A stretch of DNA of 64,000 nt from Ovis canadensis (Eukaryota > Chordata > Mammalia > Artiodactyla > Bovidae). Made by a program: the position numbers and the translations under genes. Below are positions 56,201 through 64,000 of the stretch, piece after piece. Position 1 is the stretch's first letter. The number at the start of each line of letters is the position of its first letter. The DNA is taken from positions 226,324,001-226,388,000 of the forward strand of contig NC_091247.1 in assembly GCF_042477335.2 (NCBI RefSeq), read 5' to 3'. The notes below the pieces were generated by a model that was given only the letters and a program-made list of their open reading frames with translations, was not told the origin of the DNA and ran no database searches.

Positions 56201-59200
56201 GGGCCAGCCCCTGGGCTTTTAACCCGAGGTTGGAAGCGAGAGGTGAGCCGGGGGAGGTGTGGGCATCCAAGTCTACCCGTCCCACTGTCCCCACCCAGTG
56301 TGAGAGCAGGAATCACCCGCTGGGATCAGCCCCTGAGCCCTGGCACCCAGGGCAGGGCCGGCACACACTCCCCGAACTGTGGCTTCTTCTCAAGGTCATG
56401 TGATGGAAGGGTGCCATCTTTGACGTCAGACCCGGGTTCGAATATCGCTCTGCCGCCTGTCGGCTGTGTGACTTTAGGCAAATCGCTTTGCTTCTCTGGG
56501 CTTCTGATTCCTCGGCATTCAGCGGGGAGCAGCTGCGTGGCTGCTGCAGGGCCTGGAGCACTGGGCTTCACCAGTGGTTCAGCTGTTATAAATCGTCCTT
56601 TCCTCTGAACCTCATGAATCCACATGTGGCTGTAGAGCCCATGTGGCCGGTGCATGACGGAGCCAGCTGCCCGCCTCATCCGTCCAGCTTCAAAGGCCCA
56701 CACCGCGCTCTCCCTGTTAGGAGTGGTGGTCCCTGTTCGAGGTGGAGCAGGGGGGGATCCCAGGCGGATTACTCCCAGGTGGATCCCCGCTGGGTACTAA
56801 TAACAGGCCTGTTCGCGTCCTCTAACTGGGTGGGCAGGGTGGCTGGGCAAGTAGTGGCCCTGCTGCCTGAGATCGCCTGATGGGTTGTGTCTCTGTGCCC
56901 TCCGCAGGCATCCGTGACGGGCCCCGTCCGTGCCTGAGCGCGTCCCCCGCAGAGTCGGAGCCCGGGAGCCTGGAGCCTTTTCCGAGTGTGGCCACCTGGG
57001 AGGCGGGGCCTGAGTCAGTCGAGCTGCTGGACCACGTGCGCCTCAGCGTGCTGTCCTGGGACGAGAGCGTCCTGGAGACCCTGTCGCCCCAGCTCATCAT
57101 GGGTACTGGCTCTGGGGGCGGGGAGGGGGAGCACAGAGGCGGTGGTGGTCAGTGACCCTTTCAGAGGAGGAAGGGCGGCTTCCCCGTGAGCTGTGACGGC
57201 CGAGCCGCGCTGCTCGGGAAGACACGGGGCAGAGTGCCCAGCCCAGGTCGGTCGGGACCCCCGCCTCCGCGCATGGACCTCCCATCCCCCTGGGTCCTTG
57301 CTCTGTCTCCCTTCCCATGCGGCCATGGCCAAAAGGAAACAAACTCCAGCTGAGTTTTTATTTTATTTATTTATTTATTTTTAACACCAGAAACATTTTA
57401 TGTTGGGGTGGAGCTGATTAACACTGTCGGGATAGTTTCAGGTGAACAGGGAAGGAACTCGGCCATACAGGCATCCGTTCTCTCTCAAACCCTCCTGCCA
57501 TCCAGGCTGGCACATAACATTGCAGCTAGGTTTTTTTTTTTTTTTTAATTTAATTCATTTTTGGTTGCACTGGGTCTTCGTTCCATCTAGTCAAAGCTAT
57601 GGTTTTTCCAGGAGTCACGCATGGATGTGAGAGTTGGGACTATTGAGAAAGCTGAGCGCAGAAGAATTGATGCTTTTGAACTGTGGTGTTGGAGAAGACT
57701 CTTGAGAGTCTCCATGGACAGCAAGGAGATCCAACCAGTCCATCCCAAAGGAGATCAGTCCTGAATACTCATTGGAAGGACTGATGCTGAAGCTGAAACT
57801 CCAATACTTTGGCTACCTGATATGAAGAGCTGACTCACTGGAAAAGACCCTGATGCTGGGAAAGATTGAAGGCAGGAGGAGAAGGGGATGACAGAGGATG
57901 AGATGATTGGATGGCATCACCGACTCAATGGACACGAGTCTGAGCAAGCTCAGGGAGTTGGCAATGGACAGGGAGGCCTGGCATCCTGCAGTCCATGGGG
58001 TCACAGAGTCAGACACGACTGAGCGACTGGACTGAACTGGGTCTTTGTTGCTGTCCCTGAGCGAGCAGGGGCTGCTCTTGGTTGTGGTGCCCAGGTTCCT
58101 CGTTTCAGGGGCTTCTCCAGGGCGTGGGCTCCGTCATTGCACCGCGAGGGCTCAATAGGTGTGGCACACAGGCTTAGCTGCTCCCCAGCATATGGAATTC
58201 TCCTGGACCAGGGATAGAAGCCATGTCCCCTGCACTGGCAGGAGGCTTCTTATCCACTGGACCACCAGGGAAGTCCTCTAGCTGACTTTTGAGTTAACCT
58301 GCTGTGCTCTCTGCTCGAAAGTCCAAACACATTGGGTTTCGAGGGGGACTCCTAGGGGTGGCCTCTTCTTTGACAATGCTGTTTGCTGTCTGTCCTCCCA
58401 TCTCAAAGCCTTCTCTCTCTTGAGGAGCCCCTCCTAACTTCTTCCTCCTCCCCAAACCACAGTTTTGAACCTTCACTGAAGGTGATGTATTTTTTCATGT
58501 CATCACAAACTATCTGATAGACAGATGAGTGCACCGTCCAGTTTCCAGTCAGGCTTTTGGGGAAAGCTCAAAGCTGGCTCACTGGAAAAGCCCCTGATGC
58601 TGGGAAAGATTGAGGGCAGGAGGAGAAAAGGGTGACAGAGGATGAGACGGTTGGATGGCGTCACTGACTCAATGCAAATGAGTTTGAGAAAACTCCGGGA
58701 GATGGTGAAGGACAGGGAAGCCTGGCGTGCTGCAGTCCACAGGGTCACAAAGAATTGGACACAACTGAACAGCTGAATAAAACAAAGATGAAAGGGATGC
58801 TGTTTCTTGCCTCGGGTACTAATGTCCTAGGAATCACACTGACCAGCAGCTACTCAGGTTATTGTGATCTGAGGCATCGTGAGGTCATCACAAAGGGAAA
58901 ATAGAAGGCTAGGGGTTCCAGGTGGAAGAGTGGAATCCAATTGCAGATGCAAAGAAAAGCTCATGAAGCCTGGGCTGGGGAGATCTGAGACATTTGTGTC
59001 TGCCTCCAAAAGTAATTTAAAGTAGTGGTGAAGTGGGATTTCCATTCTGGAAGACTCAGTGCAATGGCTAAGACTCAATGCAGCTCTCAAAGCAGGGGCC
59101 CCAGGTTCAATTCCTGGTCCAGGAACTGGATACCACATGCCACAGCTAAGATTCAGCACAGCCAAATAAATTTAATAAATAAATAAATAAAGTAGTAATG

Positions 59201-62200
59201 TAGTAGTGAAAGCTGCTCAGTTGTGTCCAACTCTTTGTGACCCCATGGATTGTAGCCCAGCAGACGCCTCTGTCCATGAAATTCTCCAGGCGAGAATACT
59301 GGAGTGGGTTGCCATTCCCTTCTCCAGGGAGTCAGTTTAAAGGAGACTCTTTAAAAGGGCTTCCCTGGTGGCTCAGAGGGTAAAGCATCTGCCTGCAATG
59401 CAAGAGACTTGGGTTCGATTCCTGGGTCAGGAAGATCCCCTGGAGAAGGAAATGGCAACCCATTCCAGCATTCTTGCCTGGAAAATCCCATGGTCAGAGT
59501 AGCCTGATAGGTTACAGTCCATGGGGTCGCAAAGAGTCGGACATGACTAAGAGACTTCACTTCACTTTAACAGGGATCCTGTGTCCTGTTGGTGATCCAA
59601 GGGCTGTGTAGGCACATCCCACATCTGACCTCATTTGTGATAGCTTCTGATTCCTTCCCTGGTGCCTCAGATGGTAAAGGACCCACCTGCAATGTGGGAG
59701 ACCTGGCTTCAATCCCTGGGTTGGGAAGATTCCCCTGGAGAAGGGAACAGCTGCCCACTCCAGTATTCTGGCCTGGAGAATCCCATGAACAGAGGAGCCC
59801 GGCAGGCTACAGTCCATGGAGTCACAAAGAGTGGGACATGACTGAGAAATTTTCACTTTCACTTTTTCACTTTCTGATTGCTTAGCTGCCAGGATTGGTA
59901 GGATTTATAGAAATTCCAGGCACCAGCTGGGGAAGGTGGCTTGGTTTTTACGCTGGTGGGAAACAGACCTCCAACTTGTGTTTTTCAGCACTGAGGAAGG
60001 CAGTCAGAAACCAAGATGGGTACATAAACAAGATTTGCAACTTCTTACCAGTTAAGATCATGTCCTATGTAATGCTGCCCTGTACGCTGCCCGTGGAGTC
60101 TGCCATTGCTGTGGTCCAGAGGTGAACACTTTCCGTGGCTTTCTGGCTTCCTCTCGGGGCTGGGGGGTAGGGTGAGGATTCAGTGAGCGGAGTCACACTG
60201 GGGGCTCAGTGCAGAGCCTGGGTCCTTACACATCTGGGTGGAGCTCACAGTCTGCGTGGAACACCCTGGAAAGGTGCCTGGTTGGCGAGCCCCCGGCCAC
60301 CCCAGCCCCTTTCTCATTGCTCCTGCAGATTTGTCCCTTCTTGTAGGTCTGTGTTTTTGGGAGGGAGGGGGATTTATTCCTAGTGTTTTGGAAGGATCCC
60401 GAGGCTTACACTGTGTGGCTGCTGGATTCCTGGGCATTTGTTTTCCCTCCATTTTCTTCAGATTTTCTTTAGTGTTTATTTTCTTTTCAGCAACTTAGTC
60501 AGTATGTCTTTCAGTCTGTCTGTTTAAAAGTCCCAAAGTGAAAGTGAAGCTTGCTCAGTCGTGTCCGATTCTTTGCGACCCCATGGACTATAATCCATGG
60601 AATTCTCCAGGCCAAGAATACTGGAGTAAGTAGCCTTTCCCTTCTCCAGGGGATCTTCCCAACCCAGGGATCAAACTGGGGTCTTCTGCACTGCAGGCAG
60701 ATTCTTTACCAGCTGAGCTATAGGGGAAGCCCTTAAAAGTCCCAGCCGTCCTTCAAAATCCAGCTCAGTTCTCGGGCTCTGCTGGACCTCCCAGATCACT
60801 CCACAGCGCTGCCAGTCAGTTACCTGCCTTGCCCTGGGAGGAGGGCTGGCTGCTCTGGCATATTTTTTCCTTCCTTTCCTTTTGTTTTAAAAAAGTAGTT
60901 TGATGACTTCTTTTATTTGTTTATTGTGGTCATGCTTGGTTTTCAGACAAGGATGCACGTCAGCTTCTCCAGTCGTGGTAAGCGGGCTTAGTTGCCCTGT
61001 GGCATATGTGATCTTAGTTCCCTGACCAGGAATCGAACCCTTGTCCCCTGCAATGGAGGGCAGATTCTTTACCACTGGACCACCAGGGAAGTCCCTTGAT
61101 ATTTCTTTTTTTTTTTTTAACACCAAAAACATTTTTATGGGGGTATAGTCAATTAACAGTGTTGTGATAGTTTTGGGTGAACAGTGAAGGAACTCAGCCA
61201 TACATATACACATATCCATTCTCCCCCATAACCCCCTCCCAAGCAGGCTGGCGCATAACACTGAGCAGAGTTCCATGTGGTATACAGTAGGTTTTTCTTT
61301 CTTTCTTTCTGTTTTAAATGCAGGAGACCCAGATTTGATTCCTGGGTTGGGAAGATCCCCTGGAGGAGGGAATGGAAACCCACTCCAGCATTCTTGCTTG
61401 GAGAATCCCAGGGACAGAGGCTCCAGTCCCTGGGGTTGCAAAGAGTCAGACACGGCTGGGCAACTAACAGTTTCACTTTAAAAACATTTCTTTATTTCTG
61501 GCTGTGCTGGGTCTTCACTGCCGCACGGGCTTTTCTCTAGTTGCAGAGAGGGAGGGTTGCTCTCCGGTTGCAGTGTGTGGCTTCTCATTGCAGCGACTCC
61601 TCTAGTTGCTGAGCACAGGCTCTCGGGCACGTGGGCTTCAGCAGTCGCAGTTCCCAGGGTCTAGAGTGCAGGCTCAGCAGTTGTGGCGCACGGGCTTAGT
61701 TGCCCCTCAGTGTGTGGGACCTTCCTGGAGCAGAGCTCGAACTCGTGCTTCCTGCGTTGGCAGGCGGGCTCTGCCACTGAGCCACCAGGGAAGTCGGCCG
61801 CTGACATTTCTTGAAGCCCGAGATGTGGGGTCCTTTTTGTGTCTGGGGTCTTGGAAGCCTGGAGAGCAGAGGTCAGGCCTCCTTGGCAGCTTCCTCTGCG
61901 GGCATGCATGTGGCCGAGCACCTTCGATGTGGGTGCAGGGGGTGGTGTTTCAACCAGAAGATGCTGTGCAGCGGGTGGTGTTTCAACCAGAAGATGCTGT
62001 GCAGGGGGTGGTGTTTCAACCAGAAGATGCTGTGCAGGGGGTGGTGTTTCAACCAGAAGATGCTGTGTCAGGGTCCTTGTTGCCCTGGAGGAGCGGGGTC
62101 TTGGAAGACCCAGGCCTTTTGTCTCCATGCAAGTCCCTTGAGCTTTCCTGAATCCAAAGTGGCCTCATTTTGCTCTGGGGCTTTTAGCTGGGCTTGCCTT

Positions 62201-64000
62201 GCGGAATTTATCAGCTTAGGGTTAGAAGTGGCCCTGGCGGTACCTGCACGATGGCACTGTCGTCAGATGTCTGCCTTCTGGTGGGTTTCCTCTGGTCCTT
62301 TTTGCTGTGGCTTGTCTTCACCCATGTACGAGGTGTGCGTCTCTGCGTTTCCTCCCTGCAGACTGGTGACGTGGCTTCCAGACATGCCCAGCGACATCCA
62401 GTGGCTGTGGTGGGCCACCTCCCACGTGTGTTCTCAAGCCATGGTGCGTCTGCTCCCCGCTTTCAGGTAAGTGATTTGCTTGTGGGTCTGGGGGTCCACT
62501 AGGCACCCTCTCATCTGCTCAGGCCTCACGTGCCATCCTAGGAATGTCATCAGGCCCCAGAGAGGAGGCAGGGACCGTGTCCCCTGGTGCCAGAGGCCCT
62601 GCCTTACAGGAGGCAGCTGAGCCCATCAGAGGTCCCATGGTGCCTGCTGGAAGCTAGTGACCAAGACTCATCTGCAGAGGGTGTGCTGAAGCCTGGGGAG
62701 GTATGTCCATGGAGCGTAATTTTTAAAAAAGTTATTTATTTAGCCGGGCCAGGTCCTAGTTTCAGCACGTGGGATCTTGAGTTGTGGCATGTGGGGTCTA
62801 GTTCCCTGACCAGGGATTGAACTCCGGCCCCCTGCACTGGGATCACGGAGTCTTAGCCACTGGACAGCCAGGGAAGTCCCCCACTGAGCCCATTTTGATG
62901 GCAGAGGAGGGAGGAGCTGGCTGATGGAGCAGGGGCAGGGCCAGTGGACAGGTAGCATTGGTTTGCTTAAAGGGAGTGGCTCTGGGTACCGGTAGCATGG
63001 GGAGGGGGTGAGGCAGGGAGAGAGGGGCAGGGCCCCTCTGTGTGTGTGTCTGTGTGTGAATGTGTGCGCATCTGTTAATGCAAATTCCCAGCTGACCGTA
63101 GACTCCCTGAATCCCGGTCTCTTGGGCTGGAACCCAGCCACCTGCATTGTTAACATGGTCCGGGTACTGCTGCTACCACTTCCTGAATTCTGAAAACTAA
63201 TGAAGAGCAAGAAGGGCCTGGTTCCAGTCATGATTCTGGGATTTTTGTCCTGAAAGTCGTTGACCTTGGCTTCCTTCCGTTCGCTGGAGCTGATCCCCCT
63301 CACCGCATTAGGTGTCTGCGAGGCTTTGGGGAGCCCCCAGCTCAGTCCTGACACATGGCAGGTGCTTGGGAGACAAGCCCTCCAGTTTTTCTATTAACAG
63401 ACGTGGAAGGTTTAAAGTAGGGATGGAGGGGTCTGGCTTGTGCTGGGAAAATGACAGTAGAGGCCTTGCGGAGGCCGGATCCCCAGACAGGGCAGAACTG
63501 GCCCAGCGAGGGGAAGGGCTTGCTCTCCAGAGAAACTGGAGGACTGAGTGCTGTCTGCAGGCTCCAGGTCCGAAGGAAGATAGCAGCTGCGAGGCGCTGC
63601 TGAGCTCCAGGCTGGTCGGCAGGCAGGAGCAGGGGGTGGAGGGGATGGCGGTGTGGCTGCAGAAGGCCACCCAGGCAGGTGAGCTGGTGTGCGTGGGGGT
63701 GACCGATGGGCTCCCTCTGGGCCTGTGCACGTCCACTGGGAGGTGTCCAGGTGGCTGGGAGGGCCACAGGTTTGGAGGCCTGGGATGGTGATGTCAGCCC
63801 AGTACGGGGACAGGGGACCTGAGGAGGCGGTGGACTTGGGCTGGGCCACCCTGCAGACCCCAGACCGTCATCCCCACTGACACTGCAGACCAGAGCGGTA
63901 GGTGGGCAGCTGAGTCAGAATTCTTTGTTTGTTTCAGATCCCAAATCCCAGCAAGCGGCCAACGGCCTTCCTCCACAAACCAGAACACTGTGGGCGACCG
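44057..64000 (+). CDS. PNPLA3: PNPLA3 (adiponutrin), 3' end cut by the window
   Basis: Exons 44057-44243, 47567-47799, 49080-49145, 52220-52429, 53941-54001, 56908-57102, 59989-60121, 62362-62466 and 63938 onward join in frame with GT-AG introns. Through exon 8 this gives 396 complete codons of a protein that has 481 residues in human. The patatin domain has the oxyanion loop GCGFLG (14-19), nucleophile motif GASAG (45-49, Ser47) and the YVDGG motif with Asp166, so the Ser-Asp dyad is intact. Codon 148 is ATC (Ile). The C-terminal half matches human, for example [18 protein letters not shown] and [10 protein letters not shown]. Known role: lipid-droplet triglyceride and retinyl-ester hydrolase/transacylase of liver and fat that also sequesters ABHD5. 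The start has G at -3 and matches the human N terminus (MYD...[14 protein letters not shown]). Introns are SINE-rich. Confidence 0.95.
46047..46206 (+). repeat. Bov-tA SINE
   Basis: A sense copy in PNPLA3 intron 1: 'ggttcgatccctgggtgggg'. Confidence 0.85.
46238..46620 (+). repeat. CHR-type SINE split by a Bov-A SINE
   Basis: The CHR head and B box (46238-46383) and its tail (46525-46620, 'gcaactaagacctggtgc' then AAATAAAT) flank a Bov-A insertion. Confidence 0.8.
46384..46524 (+). repeat. Bov-A/Bov-tA SINE nested in CHR SINE
   Basis: From 'cccctgggtcaggaagatcc' to 'gagcaacttcac'. Confidence 0.8.
46740..46845 (-). repeat. MIR SINE
   Basis: Antisense MIR: 'tgtctgaggctcagaagc' and 'gggattcaaactcaggtcc'. 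Confidence 0.55.
47046..47168 (-). repeat. BovB 3' end fragment
   Basis: Antisense BovB tail: 'aagccgtgtctgattctttg' to 'attcatgtccattgaatc'. Confidence 0.7.
47170..47285. repeat. Old AT-rich repeat related to 28085-28260
   Basis: It shares the 'atattaccattttcacatc' and 'aatcaatacaaaac' type blocks with the piece near 28200. It ends about 280 bp before PNPLA3 exon 2. Confidence 0.45.
47567..47799 (+). CDS. PNPLA3: PNPLA3 exon 2
   Basis: 233 nt. The acceptor CCCAG follows a long C/T-rich tract; donor GTAAGC. It encodes [20 protein letters not shown] through [10 protein letters not shown], ending at residue 140. Confidence 0.95.
48450..48648 (+). mobile_element. MER5A (hAT-Charlie MITE)
   Basis: It reads like MER5A throughout: 'gcgtggtcccctggggacc', 'ggggtggggccccgagtc' and 'tccaggtgattctgatgag'. 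It lies in PNPLA3 intron 2. Confidence 0.75.
48655..48895 (+). repeat. Bov-A2 SINE (dimer)
   Basis: Two BovA units (break near 48775) in PNPLA3 intron 2. Confidence 0.85.
49080..49145 (+). CDS. PNPLA3: PNPLA3 exon 3, with codon 148 = Ile
   Basis: 66 nt, phase 0. It encodes [20 protein letters not shown] then GV. The eighth codon, residue 148, is ATC. Acceptor TTTGCAG, donor GTAAGT. Confidence 0.94.
49176..49291 (+). repeat. CHR-type SINE
   Basis: It starts only about 30 bp after the PNPLA3 exon 3 donor and has a 19-A tail. Confidence 0.88.
49768..49860 (+). mobile_element. MER20 fragment
   Basis: The sense 5' end of MER20: 'gggcagtggttgttag', 'ggacatctggcgacgtctgg'. Confidence 0.6.
50170..50356 (-). 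repeat. CHR-type SINE
   Basis: An antisense copy ending 'accgagcctccagggaagtc'. Confidence 0.8.
50738..50862 (+). repeat. L1 LINE tail fragment
   Basis: 'ctttgttgtacagcagaaac' and 'agacagcattgtgaggc'. Confidence 0.6.
51334..51534 (+). repeat. Bov-tA SINE
   Basis: A sense full-length copy: 'gggcttcccaggtggctcag'. Confidence 0.87.
51902..51973. repeat. 24-bp minisatellite, 3 copies
   Basis: Units gcctccgtgtgcctcttgac plus ccgg at 51902, 51926 and 51950 in PNPLA3 intron 3. They differ by one or two bases. Confidence 0.92.
52220..52429 (+). CDS. PNPLA3: PNPLA3 exon 4, with catalytic Asp166
   Basis: 210 nt, phase 0. It encodes [37 protein letters not shown] and so on to FPPDGK. The acceptor AAAAG lies behind a T-rich tract; donor GTGAGG. 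Confidence 0.95.
52507..52730 (+). repeat. Bov-tA SINE
   Basis: A sense copy starting about 80 bp after the exon 4 donor. Confidence 0.87.
52915..53060 (+). repeat. Bov-tA SINE, partial
   Basis: The head is lost: 'gcaagagactcgggtttgg' to 'gagttggacatgactgatc'. Confidence 0.75.
53123..53423 (-). repeat. Two antisense CHR-type SINEs
   Basis: Copies at 53123-53253 and 53318-53423, both ending in a reversed head (accaccaggcaagtccc; accaccgggaaattccc). Confidence 0.78.
53941..54001 (+). CDS. PNPLA3: PNPLA3 exon 5
   Basis: 61 nt encoding [20 protein letters not shown] plus one base; acceptor TCCACAG, donor GTGCGT. Confidence 0.93.
54650..55290 (-). repeat. Probable old L2/MER-like LINE remnants
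   Basis: The stretch resembles a common diverged mammalian repeat (tgccttcctggagcttag, gaggatgcg...). Low certainty. It fills much of PNPLA3 intron 5. Confidence 0.35.
55492..55710 (+). repeat. Bov-tA SINE
   Basis: A sense copy with a diverged head, followed by 'ggagaatctccatggacag'. Confidence 0.85.
55805..55885 (+). repeat. MIR SINE fragment
   Basis: 'ggtgactttgggcaagcccc' then 'ggcctctgtttccacatc'. Confidence 0.6.
56420..56518 (+). repeat. MIR SINE
   Basis: 'gacccgggttcgaatatcgc' then 'ctgtgtgactttaggcaaa'. Confidence 0.7.
56908..57102 (+). CDS. PNPLA3: PNPLA3 exon 6
   Basis: 195 nt covering the variable linker ([20 protein letters not shown]) and then [20 protein letters not shown], ending TLSPQLIM plus one base. 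Acceptor CCGCAG, donor GTACTG. Confidence 0.92.
57366..57525 (-). repeat. L1 LINE fragment
   Basis: It matches the same L1 segment as 61103-61310 (aggtgaacagggaaggaac; caggctggcacataac). Confidence 0.7.
57530..58276 (-). repeat. CHR-type SINE split by a BovB insertion
   Basis: The antisense CHR tail side (57530-57582) continues at 58037-58276 and ends in 'accaccagggaagtcc'. A BovB piece lies between the parts. Confidence 0.85.
57583..58036 (+). mobile_element. BovB LINE 3' end with target-site duplication
   Basis: A 5'-truncated BovB (about 450 bp) from 'catctagtcaaagctatgg' to its 3' end. The host sequence ctgggtcttcgtt (57570-57582) recurs as ctgggtctttgtt at 58037-58049. Confidence 0.88.
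58565..58790 (+). repeat. BovB LINE 3' fragment
   Basis: 'gatgctgggaaagattgagg' to 'ggacacaactgaacagctg'. Confidence 0.82.
59040..59195 (+). repeat. CHR-type SINE
   Basis: 'caggttcaattcctggtcc' with an AAATAAAT tail. Confidence 0.78.
59200..59332 (-). repeat. Bov-tA/Bov-A SINE, partial
   Basis: Antisense: 'ctcagttgtgtccaactctt' to 'cattcccttctccaggg'. Confidence 0.82.
59357..59570 (+). repeat. Bov-tA SINE
   Basis: A full-length, little diverged sense copy: 'gggcttccctggtggctcag'. Confidence 0.9.
59650..59872 (+). repeat. Bov-tA SINE
   Basis: A full-length sense copy ending about 115 bp before exon 7. Confidence 0.88.
59989..60121 (+). CDS. PNPLA3: PNPLA3 exon 7
   Basis: 133 nt encoding [44 protein letters not shown] plus two bases; acceptor TTTTTCAG, donor GTGAAC. 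Confidence 0.95.
60537..60735 (-). repeat. Bov-tA SINE
   Basis: An antisense full-length copy in PNPLA3 intron 7. Confidence 0.88.
60896..61097 (-). repeat. CHR-type SINE
   Basis: Antisense, ending 'ggaccaccagggaagtcc'. Confidence 0.85.
61103..61312 (-). repeat. L1 LINE fragment
   Basis: 'attaacagtgttgtgatag', 'gctggcgcataacactgagc' and 'ggtatacagtaggtttt'. Confidence 0.75.
61316..61472 (+). repeat. Bov-tA SINE, headless
   Basis: 'tgcaggagacccagatttg' to 'cagacacggctgggcaac'. Confidence 0.8.
61482..61798 (-). repeat. CHR-type SINE, long form
   Basis: Antisense with the extended body ('ggtctagagtgcaggctc') and the reversed head 'gagccaccagggaagtc'. Confidence 0.85.
61941..62067. repeat. 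33-bp minisatellite, 4 copies
   Basis: Near-perfect units beginning ggtggtgtttcaaccagaag at 61941, 61974, 62007 and 62040, in PNPLA3 intron 7. They differ at only one or two bases (gcagcg against gcaggg). The period is a multiple of three, so open frames run through it on both strands, but it is intronic. Confidence 0.95.
62362..62466 (+). CDS. PNPLA3: PNPLA3 exon 8
   Basis: 105 nt encoding [20 protein letters not shown] then [15 protein letters not shown] plus two bases; acceptor CCTGCAG, donor GTAAGT. Confidence 0.94.
62716..62882 (-). repeat. CHR-type SINE
   Basis: Antisense in PNPLA3 intron 8: 'ctagttccctgaccaggg' and 'actggacagccagggaagtc'. Confidence 0.85.
62890..63937. other. PNPLA3 intron 8, unique part
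   Basis: Apart from a short TG-rich patch (63040-63070) no repeat was recognised. A spurious exon-like piece at 63561-63678 was rejected. Confidence 0.5.
63938..64000 (+). CDS. PNPLA3: PNPLA3 exon 9, partial
   Basis: After the acceptor TGTTTCAG the frame reads [20 protein letters not shown] and D, like human RSQMPVSSQQASP. The exon and its stop continue beyond the window. Confidence 0.88.
   Translation, partial: MPNPSKRPTAFLHKPEHCGRP

Noticed and set aside
61606-62470. Open frames of 180-220 codons containing an 11-residue repeat
   Set aside because: They come from the 33-bp minisatellite, whose period is a multiple of three. The stretch is intronic and continues into PNPLA3 exon 8 in a wrong frame.
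63561-63678. An exon-like piece in PNPLA3 intron 8 with good CAG acceptor and GTGAGC donor
   Set aside because: In the phase set by exon 8 it meets a stop after 14 codons, and its length would break the frame of exon 9.

Overview
The window is nuclear DNA of a ruminant artiodactyl, most likely a bovid. It is full of ruminant-specific repeats: BovB LINE pieces, Bov-tA/Bov-A2 SINEs and tRNA-derived CHR-type SINEs, on a background of older mammalian repeats (MIR, L2, MER5, MER20, MLT1). Genes are split by GT-AG introns. The two host genes are the patatin-like phospholipase paralogues PNPLA5 and PNPLA3, in the divergent order known from human chromosome 22q13.

Region 1 (about 1-11.8 kb, minus strand) holds a complete PNPLA5. 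Nine coding exons could be placed from 11641 down to the stop at 424-426, giving a 438-residue protein with every splice phase consistent. A TATA-like and inverted CCAAT promoter lies just upstream. The nucleophile motif is intact, but the catalytic Asp codon is Asn and the last Gly of the oxyanion loop is Ser. The copy may therefore be a catalytically weak or dead patatin.

Region 2 (about 12-43.7 kb) is a 32 kb intergenic stretch with no intact gene. It contains a processed TRA2A pseudogene (about 13.75-15.16 kb), a 5S rRNA pseudogene (26.73-26.85 kb, minus), a pair of inverted BovB arms about 125 bp long at 12.33 and 13.11 kb, fossil LTRs (MLT1 type and a ruminant ERV1 type, both apparently solo), a mariner fragment, several BovB and L1 fragments (the longest BovB is on the minus strand at 36.25-38.3 kb), microsatellites and short direct duplications.

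Region 3 (about 43.7-64 kb, plus strand) holds PNPLA3. A CpG-rich promoter precedes exon 1 at 44057, eight exons are complete, and the start of exon 9 (63938) runs off the window. The Ser47/Asp166 dyad is intact and codon 148 is Ile, the position of the human I148M variant. Its introns are packed with nested SINE/LINE insertions and carry two small minisatellites (24 bp x3 and 33 bp x4).

The two genes share exon sizes for exons 2, 3, 4, 5 and 7 (233, 66, 210, 61 and 133 nt), which shows their origin by duplication. PNPLA3 acts on lipid droplets in triglyceride and retinyl-ester metabolism; PNPLA5 is a related lipid-droplet protein. All exon borders were read by eye from homology and splice consensus. 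Repeat borders are approximate, usually within 10-20 bp.
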